DNA of 19,496 bases from Faecimorpha sp963627615 (GTDB lineage: Bacteria > Bacillota > Clostridia > Lachnospirales > Bianqueaceae). Below, piece after piece: positions 15,483 through 19,496 of this stretch (position 1 is the stretch's first letter; each line of letters opens with the position of its first letter). The position numbers and the translations under genes are program-made. The stretch covers positions 1 through 19,496 of the forward strand of contig CAVGBV010000047.1 of NCBI GenBank assembly GCA_963627615.1, written 5' to 3'. The notes beneath the pieces are model-generated. The model was given only the letters and a program-made list of their open reading frames with translations. It did not search any database and was not told where the DNA came from.

Positions 15483-17552
15483 ATGGCGAAGAATCTGGTT
15501 ATCGTGGAGTCTCCGGCCAAGGCGAAAACAATCCAGAAGTTTTTAGGAGCCAATTATGAGGTGCTGGCGTCCAACGGGCATGTCAGAGATCTGCCCAAAA
15601 GTCAGTTGGGGGTGGATATCGAGCATGGATTTGCTCCGAAATATATCACGATCCGTGGTAAGGGAGATCTGGTCAGCCAATTAAAAAAGGAAGCCAAAAA
15701 GGTAGACCATGTATATCTGGCAACGGACCCGGACCGCGAGGGGGAGGCGATTTCGTGGCATCTGGCATATGTATTGGGACTGCCGGAAAAGGCGACGCAG
15801 CGGATTACCTTTAATGAAATTACCAAAGAGGCCGTAAAGAAGTCGCTGAAGCAGGCAAGACAGATTGATCAGAATCTGGTGGATGCGCAGCAGGCACGCA
15901 GGGTTCTGGACCGCATTGTCGGATATCAGATCAGCCCGGTATTATGGAAGAAGGTGCGTAAGGGACTCAGCGCCGGAAGAGTGCAGTCGGCAGCGCTTAA
16001 GCTTTTATGCGACCGTGAAAACGAGATCCAGGACTTTATCCAGGAAGAGTTTTGGTCCATTGAAGCTCGTTTTATTAAGAAAAAGGCCAAAGGTGTATTA
16101 AGCGCCAAGCTGAACCGGGTCAATGGAGAAAAGATTCGAATTGGCAACGAGCAGGAATCTGCAGATTGGATCGAAAAGATCCGGCAGGCGGGAGATTTCC
16201 TGGTAAAGGACATAAAAAACGGGAAGCGGTCGCGTAAAGCGCCGCTGCCCTTTACAACCAGCACGCTTCAGCAGGAGGCTTCTAAGCGGTTGAATTTTAC
16301 GCCGCAGAAGACGATGCAGATTGCGCAGCAGCTGTATGAAGGCGTTACAGTGAATGGAAACACGGTCGGACTCATAACCTATCTGAGAACGGATTCTACA
16401 AGAATCGCGCAGGAGGCGCACGAGGCGGCGCTGGAGATGATTGCCAGACAGTATGGACCGCAGTATGTAGGACAGGTTCGGACGGAGAATGGAGGACGGC
16501 GTATACAGGACGCGCATGAAGCGATTCGCCCGACATATGTCAGCTATGCTCCGGTGCAGATTCAGGAGAGTCTGACGAAGGATCAGTTTCGTCTGTACAA
16601 GCTGATCTATGAGCGTTTCATTGCCAGCAGAATGGCTCCGGCGCAGTATGATACGATTCAGACGATCCTGGAAAAGGATGGATTTGAGTTCATATCTTCT
16701 GGTTCCAAGTTGTCTTTTGCGGGATTTTTGCAGGTATATAAAGAAACAGAAGAAGAGCAGGAGCAATACGAGACGATTGACGGACTAAAGCCGGGAGATA
16801 TGGTGCAGCTGAAAAAGATAGAGGGACAGCAGCATTTTACGCAGCCGCCGGCAAGGTATACAGAAGCGGCGCTGGTAAAGGCGCTGGAGGAAAACGGAGT
16901 CGGACGTCCCAGTACCTATGCTCCGACCATCTCTACGTTGATTGCCAGGACCTATGTGGCCAAAGAAAAGAAGATGTTGTATGTAACAGAGTTGGGCATG
17001 TTGGTCAACCAGATGCTGAGCCAGTATTTTGCTGAGATTGTGGATATCCAATTTACTGCGTCAATGGAGTCGCAGCTGGATGAGGTAGAAGAAGGGAAGG
17101 TGCAGTGGCAGGAAATTCTGGCGGGATTTTATAAAGGATTTGAACCTCTGGTGGAAAAAGCGTCCAAAGAACTGGAAAAGGTGCAGATTCAGGAAGAGGT
17201 AACGGATAAGATCTGTGAGAAATGCGGCCGGAATATGGTGCTGCGCACAGGAAGATTCGGAAAGTTCTATGCTTGTCCCGGCTTCCCGGAATGTCGGAAC
17301 ACCAAGCCGTATCAGGAACTTCTGGATGTTCCGTGCCCGGTATGCGGAGCGCCGGTTCAGGTTTGTAAGTCGCGTAAAGGAAGAGTATTTTATGGATGTT
17401 CCAGGCATCCGGAGTGTCAGTTTATATCCTGGGATAAGCCTGTAGCGAAGAAATGCCCGCGCTGCGGCGGATATATGGTAGAGAAAAAAGGCAAAAATAC
17501 ACGTTTCGTATGCGCTTCCAAAGAGTGCGGTTACAGCGAAACTGCAGAATGA
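15483..17552 (+). CDS. topA: DNA topoisomerase I (type IA)
   Basis: TopA relaxes negative supercoils by passing one strand through a transient break. The 689-residue protein starts with a TOPRIM domain (E9 in VIVES; D82, D84, E86 in TDPDREGEA). The catalytic Tyr is Y300 in GLITYLRTDSTR. The strand-gate region includes the ENGVGRPSTYAPTISTL motif. The C-terminus has three zinc-ribbon units, each with four cysteines (starting CEKCGRN, CPVCGAP and CPRCGGY), as usual in Firmicutes enzymes. It starts 18 bases after dprA with an AGGTAGGGAATAGGG purine stretch ahead of the ATG. The same dprA-topA order, with codY further on, occurs in Bacillus, where gid and codV-clpQY lie between; here codY follows directly. 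Confidence 0.97.
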   Translation: MAKNLVIVESPAKAKTIQKFLGANYEVLASNGHVRDLPKSQLGVDIEHGFAPKYITIRGKGDLVSQLKKEAKKVDHVYLATDPDREGEAISWHLAYVLGLPEKATQRITFNEITKEAVKKSLKQARQIDQNLVDAQQARRVLDRIVGYQISPVLWKKVRKGLSAGRVQSAALKLLCDRENEIQDFIQEEFWSIEARFIKKKAKGVLSAKLNRVNGEKIRIGNEQESADWIEKIRQAGDFLVKDIKNGKRSRKAPLPFTTSTLQQEASKRLNFTPQKTMQIAQQLYEGVTVNGNTVGLITYLRTDSTRIAQEAHEAALEMIARQYGPQYVGQVRTENGGRRIQDAHEAIRPTYVSYAPVQIQESLTKDQFRLYKLIYERFIASRMAPAQYDTIQTILEKDGFEFISSGSKLSFAGFLQVYKETEEEQEQYETIDGLKPGDMVQLKKIEGQQHFTQPPARYTEAALVKALEENGVGRPSTYAPTISTLIARTYVAKEKKMLYVTELGMLVNQMLSQYFAEIVDIQFTASMESQLDEVEEGKVQWQEILAGFYKGFEPLVEKASKELEKVQIQEEVTDKICEKCGRNMVLRTGRFGKFYACPGFPECRNTKPYQELLDVPCPVCGAPVQVCKSRKGRVFYGCSRHPECQFISWDKPVAKKCPRCGGYMVEKKGKNTRFVCASKECGYSETAE

Positions 17553-17567
17553 GAGGAATTGGAACGA

Positions 17568-18341
17568 ATGAGTGAACAATTGCTGAAGAATGTACGAGTA
17601 TTCCGTGAGATGGTAAAGCGAGCAGGAGAGAATCCGCTGAACTTTAGAGAAATCGTTGAGAAGTGCGGGGAGATGACTGACTCCAACATACTTCTTGTAT
17701 CCAAGAAGGGCAAGGCACTGCAGGTATACCGGAATCCGGCGCTGCAGAGCGGACTGTCTCCGGAGTGGGAGCAGGGAATGACAATGGATGAGGAAAAGGC
17801 GGCCGTTCTGGGCGGATATGTAAAGACGGCTACGGATGCGGATCTGCGTATCTGCGGAGTCGGTTCGGAAGAAAACGCAGGGAACAATCTGCTGCTTCCT
17901 CTGGAAACGGAGAAGGGAAGGCTGGGCACTCTGATCCTGTGCCGCAGTGACAGAAGTTACGTAGAGGAAGATCTGATATTGGCGGAGATGGCTGCTCTGC
18001 TGCTGACCAAGGAGCTTGCTCTTGCGATTTATGAGGAAGATATCCGTGAAAAGAAGAACAATGAGATTGTCCGGGCAGCGATCTCTACTCTGTCCTTCTC
18101 TGAATTGGCGGCGATCATCCATATTTTTAATGAATTGGATGGAGAGGAAGGACTGCTCATTGCGAGCAAGATCGCAGACCGTGTAGGAATAACGCGTTCT
18201 GTCATTGTCAACGCGTTGCGCAAGTTTGAGAGCGCAGGAGTGATCGAGTCCAGATCTCTGGGGATGAAGGGAACATATATCAGAATCCTGAATCCGGCGC
18301 TGCGTGATGAGCTGGCAAATTATAAAAGAGGATTTCAGTAA
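17568..18341 (+). CDS. codY: GTP/branched-chain amino acid-sensing global regulator CodY
   Basis: CodY represses (sometimes activates) genes for nitrogen metabolism, competence and virulence when GTP and branched-chain amino acids are plentiful. The 257-residue protein has an N-terminal GAF region (about 1-155), a linker helix and a winged helix with the hallmark SKIADRVGITRSVIVNALRK and SRSLGMKGTYIRILN (200-242), which is close to the Bacillus sequence as I recall it. The GAF half is much less similar. ATG 17568 gives the conserved MSEQLLKN start and has AGAGG 11 bases upstream; the in-frame TTG at 17559 is an alternative three codons earlier but nearly abuts that site. It follows topA by 15 bases, so both probably come from the dprA promoter with its CodY box. 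Confidence 0.96.
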   Translation: MSEQLLKNVRVFREMVKRAGENPLNFREIVEKCGEMTDSNILLVSKKGKALQVYRNPALQSGLSPEWEQGMTMDEEKAAVLGGYVKTATDADLRICGVGSEENAGNNLLLPLETEKGRLGTLILCRSDRSYVEEDLILAEMAALLLTKELALAIYEEDIREKKNNEIVRAAISTLSFSELAAIIHIFNELDGEEGLLIASKIADRVGITRSVIVNALRKFESAGVIESRSLGMKGTYIRILNPALRDELANYKRGFQ

Positions 18342-18385
18342 AAAATAAAATTGTTCTGCTTGAGATTCCGCGATAGTTCGAATAT

Positions 18386-19141
18386 GTGGGATTCAATCGA
18401 AGTCAGAAGAGAAAAAAGGAATATATACCGAAAGGGACAACACCGGAAGAATACGGGAGAATATGGCAGGACTATGCGCAGCATAGGGGAATAAAGGAAC
18501 GAAACCGACTGGTGGAATGGAATCTGCGTCTGGTATATTATGCGTCTGCTGCCGTAAGGGAGTATTTGCCGCAGTGGATCGAATATGAGGAATTAATCAG
18601 CAGCGGCTGCATAGGCTTGATCGAAGCAGTAGAACGCTTTGATCCTGCTATAGGCAGTACATTCGCGGCATATGCGGTTCCGAGAATCCTGGGCAGCATC
18701 TGGAGAGGCATGGAGAAATATACCGGCATTTCCAGAAGAGCCTTTCAGAAAATGCGCAAGATCAAAAAGATGGAAGAACTTCTGTATCAGGAGATGGGCC
18801 GGAGGCCGCTGGACGCAGAGATTATGTCCGCTCTTCAGATAGAAGAAAAAGAATATCAGAGATGGAAAAACAGGATGCCGGAAAGAGCTGCGGAGCCATA
18901 TGACGTATTGGAGCTGGCATCCGAAGAGGACATGGCATCGCAATATGAAGAGGCGGATCTCGTGGGAAGACTGAGAGCGGAGCTGCAGACATTGGAGCCG
19001 GTAAAGCTGTCGCTTATTCAGGATGTTTATTATCGTAAGCAGTCGCTGCGGTCCGTCAGCGCGAAACAGGGAATCAGCCGCTGGCGTCTGCAGAAGATGC
19101 ATCACGAGATATTAGAAGAATTGCGAAGAAAAATGCTCTGA
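18386..19141 (+). CDS. FliA/WhiG-like alternative sigma factor
   Basis: This 251-residue sigma-70-family protein has region 2 (NLRLVYYASAAVREYLPQW, EELISSGCIGLIEAVERFD, FAAYAVPRILGSIW), a region 3 helix pair, and region 4 (SLRSVSAKQGISRWRLQKMHHEIL). The order and spacing resemble sigma-28-type factors, but the end of region 2 reads IWRGMEKYTGISR where motility sigmas usually have an LRxxDWxPR motif, so promoter preference may differ. No flagellar or anti-sigma gene is in the window. The start is uncertain: the frame opens right after a TAG at 18374 with GTG at 18386 and no good ribosome site, so translation may be weak or coupled to codY, which ends 44 bases upstream. Its target genes cannot be told from here. 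Confidence 0.85.
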   Translation: MGFNRSQKRKKEYIPKGTTPEEYGRIWQDYAQHRGIKERNRLVEWNLRLVYYASAAVREYLPQWIEYEELISSGCIGLIEAVERFDPAIGSTFAAYAVPRILGSIWRGMEKYTGISRRAFQKMRKIKKMEELLYQEMGRRPLDAEIMSALQIEEKEYQRWKNRMPERAAEPYDVLELASEEDMASQYEEADLVGRLRAELQTLEPVKLSLIQDVYYRKQSLRSVSAKQGISRWRLQKMHHEILEELRRKML

Positions 19142-19155
19142 ATTCAAAAAAATAC

Positions 19156-19184
19156 TTGATTTGTGTGCGGATATCTGCTATAAT
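19156..19184 (+). promoter_or_regulatory. Strong promoter of rpsB
   Basis: TTGATT (19156-19161), a 17-base spacer and a perfect TATAAT (19179-19184) preceded by TGC, which makes an extended -10. It starts 14 bases after the sigma-factor stop codon. Transcription would begin near 19191. Confidence 0.9.
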
Positions 19185-19190
19185 GAATAA

Positions 19191-19302
19191 CAGCCTTTTT
19201 ATAAAAAGGCAAATCCACACCTCTCGGGAAGTGTGTCTCGGTGTCTCACAAAGTGAGATGGGATACAGGAAGGACCGCAGAGGGAGGAAAAACAAAATAT
19301 AC
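19191..19302 (+). promoter_or_regulatory. Structured 5' leader of rpsB
   Basis: The leader of about 125 bases carries three successive hairpins: GCCTTTTTATAAAAAGGC at 19193-19210, CACAC/GTGTG around 19216-19235, and TCTCAC-AAA-GTGAGA at 19244-19258. A purine-rich AGGGAGG (19281-19287) precedes the true ribosome site GGAGG (19303-19307). Ribosomal protein leaders are often autoregulatory; that this one binds S2 is inference. Confidence 0.55.
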
Positions 19303-19314
19303 GGAGGTAAGGAC

Positions 19315-19496
19315 ATGAGTGTTATTTCTATGAAGCAGCTTCTGGAAGCCGGCGTACATTTCGGACATCAGACCAGAAGATGGAACCCCAAGATGGCTCC
19401 CTACATTTTTACGGAGCGTAACGGAATCTATATTATCGACCTGCAGAAGACCAGCCGCAAGGTAGATGAGGCTTATGCAGCTGTTAAGGCTGTTGC
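19315..19496 (+). CDS. rpsB: 30S ribosomal protein S2 (3' end beyond window)
   Basis: S2 binds late to the small ribosomal subunit between head and body. The visible 60 residues start MSVISMKQLLEAGVHFGHQ and continue with RRWNPKMAPYIFTERNGIYI and IIDLQKT, the standard N-terminus of the family. GGAGG seven bases before ATG 19315 fixes the start. An in-frame ATG at 19258 would add 19 basic residues but sits in a leader hairpin without a ribosome site, so it is not used here. The gene is cut by the window edge; in Firmicutes tsf usually follows. Confidence 0.97.
   Translation, partial: MSVISMKQLLEAGVHFGHQTRRWNPKMAPYIFTERNGIYIIDLQKTSRKVDEAYAAVKAV

Noticed and set aside
19258..19314. In-frame upstream ATG giving rpsB a 19-residue basic extension
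   Set aside because: It lies in a leader hairpin without a ribosome site, while ATG 19315 has GGAGG at ideal spacing and matches the family's N-terminus.

Overview
The window reads as a chromosomal segment of a Gram-positive, intermediate-GC Clostridia member, most likely Lachnospiraceae. This rests on strong AGGAGG-type ribosome binding sites, sigma-A-type promoters, the gene order dprA-topA-codY, a heterodimeric ABC exporter next to an AraC regulator, and a DUF6273-type secreted protein beside a collagen-like lipoprotein. Ten Ns in dprA and several single-base lesions suggest a draft or metagenome-derived assembly.

Layout. (1) 1-2360: the 3' nearly complete part of gap (GAPDH) with its terminator, convergent with a MalY/PatB-type C-S lyase gene on the minus strand that has one in-frame TGA where Trp is expected. 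(2) 2394-2850: a promoter, four tRNAs (Leu-TAG, Leu-TAA, Phe-GAA, Arg-ACG) and a perfect hairpin terminator. (3) 2850-7390: an accessory island just downstream of tRNA-Arg. It holds degenerate flanks, a repeated octamer, a collagen-like lipoprotein gene with a C-terminal frameshift, and a large secreted DUF6273-like gene with an in-frame TAG, again at an expected Trp. Coding-like remnants lie on both sides. (4) 7393-12019: an AraC-family regulator divergent from two ABC half-transporter genes that overlap by one base and form a heterodimeric exporter with one degenerate ATP site. (5) 12038-12562: ispF and its terminator. (6) 12561-15464: yifB/comM divergent from dprA, two DNA-uptake/processing genes. 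(7) 15483-19141: topA, codY and an orphan FliA/WhiG-like sigma factor, probably co-transcribed with dprA. (8) 19156-19496: promoter, structured leader and start of rpsB.

The most useful observations are these. A near-perfect CodY box (14 of 15 positions) sits just upstream of the dprA promoter, so CodY probably controls the operon that contains its own gene as well as DNA-processing genes. The dprA interruption is an assembly artefact: the same six bases flank the Ns, and collapsing them restores the frame. Three accessory or non-essential genes carry disruptive single-base lesions. The ABC pair shows the asymmetric catalytic-site signature of heterodimeric exporters. I see no CRISPR array, toxin-antitoxin pair or intact integrase/transposase, and I do not claim a wholly new system; the surface-protein island is the least explained part.
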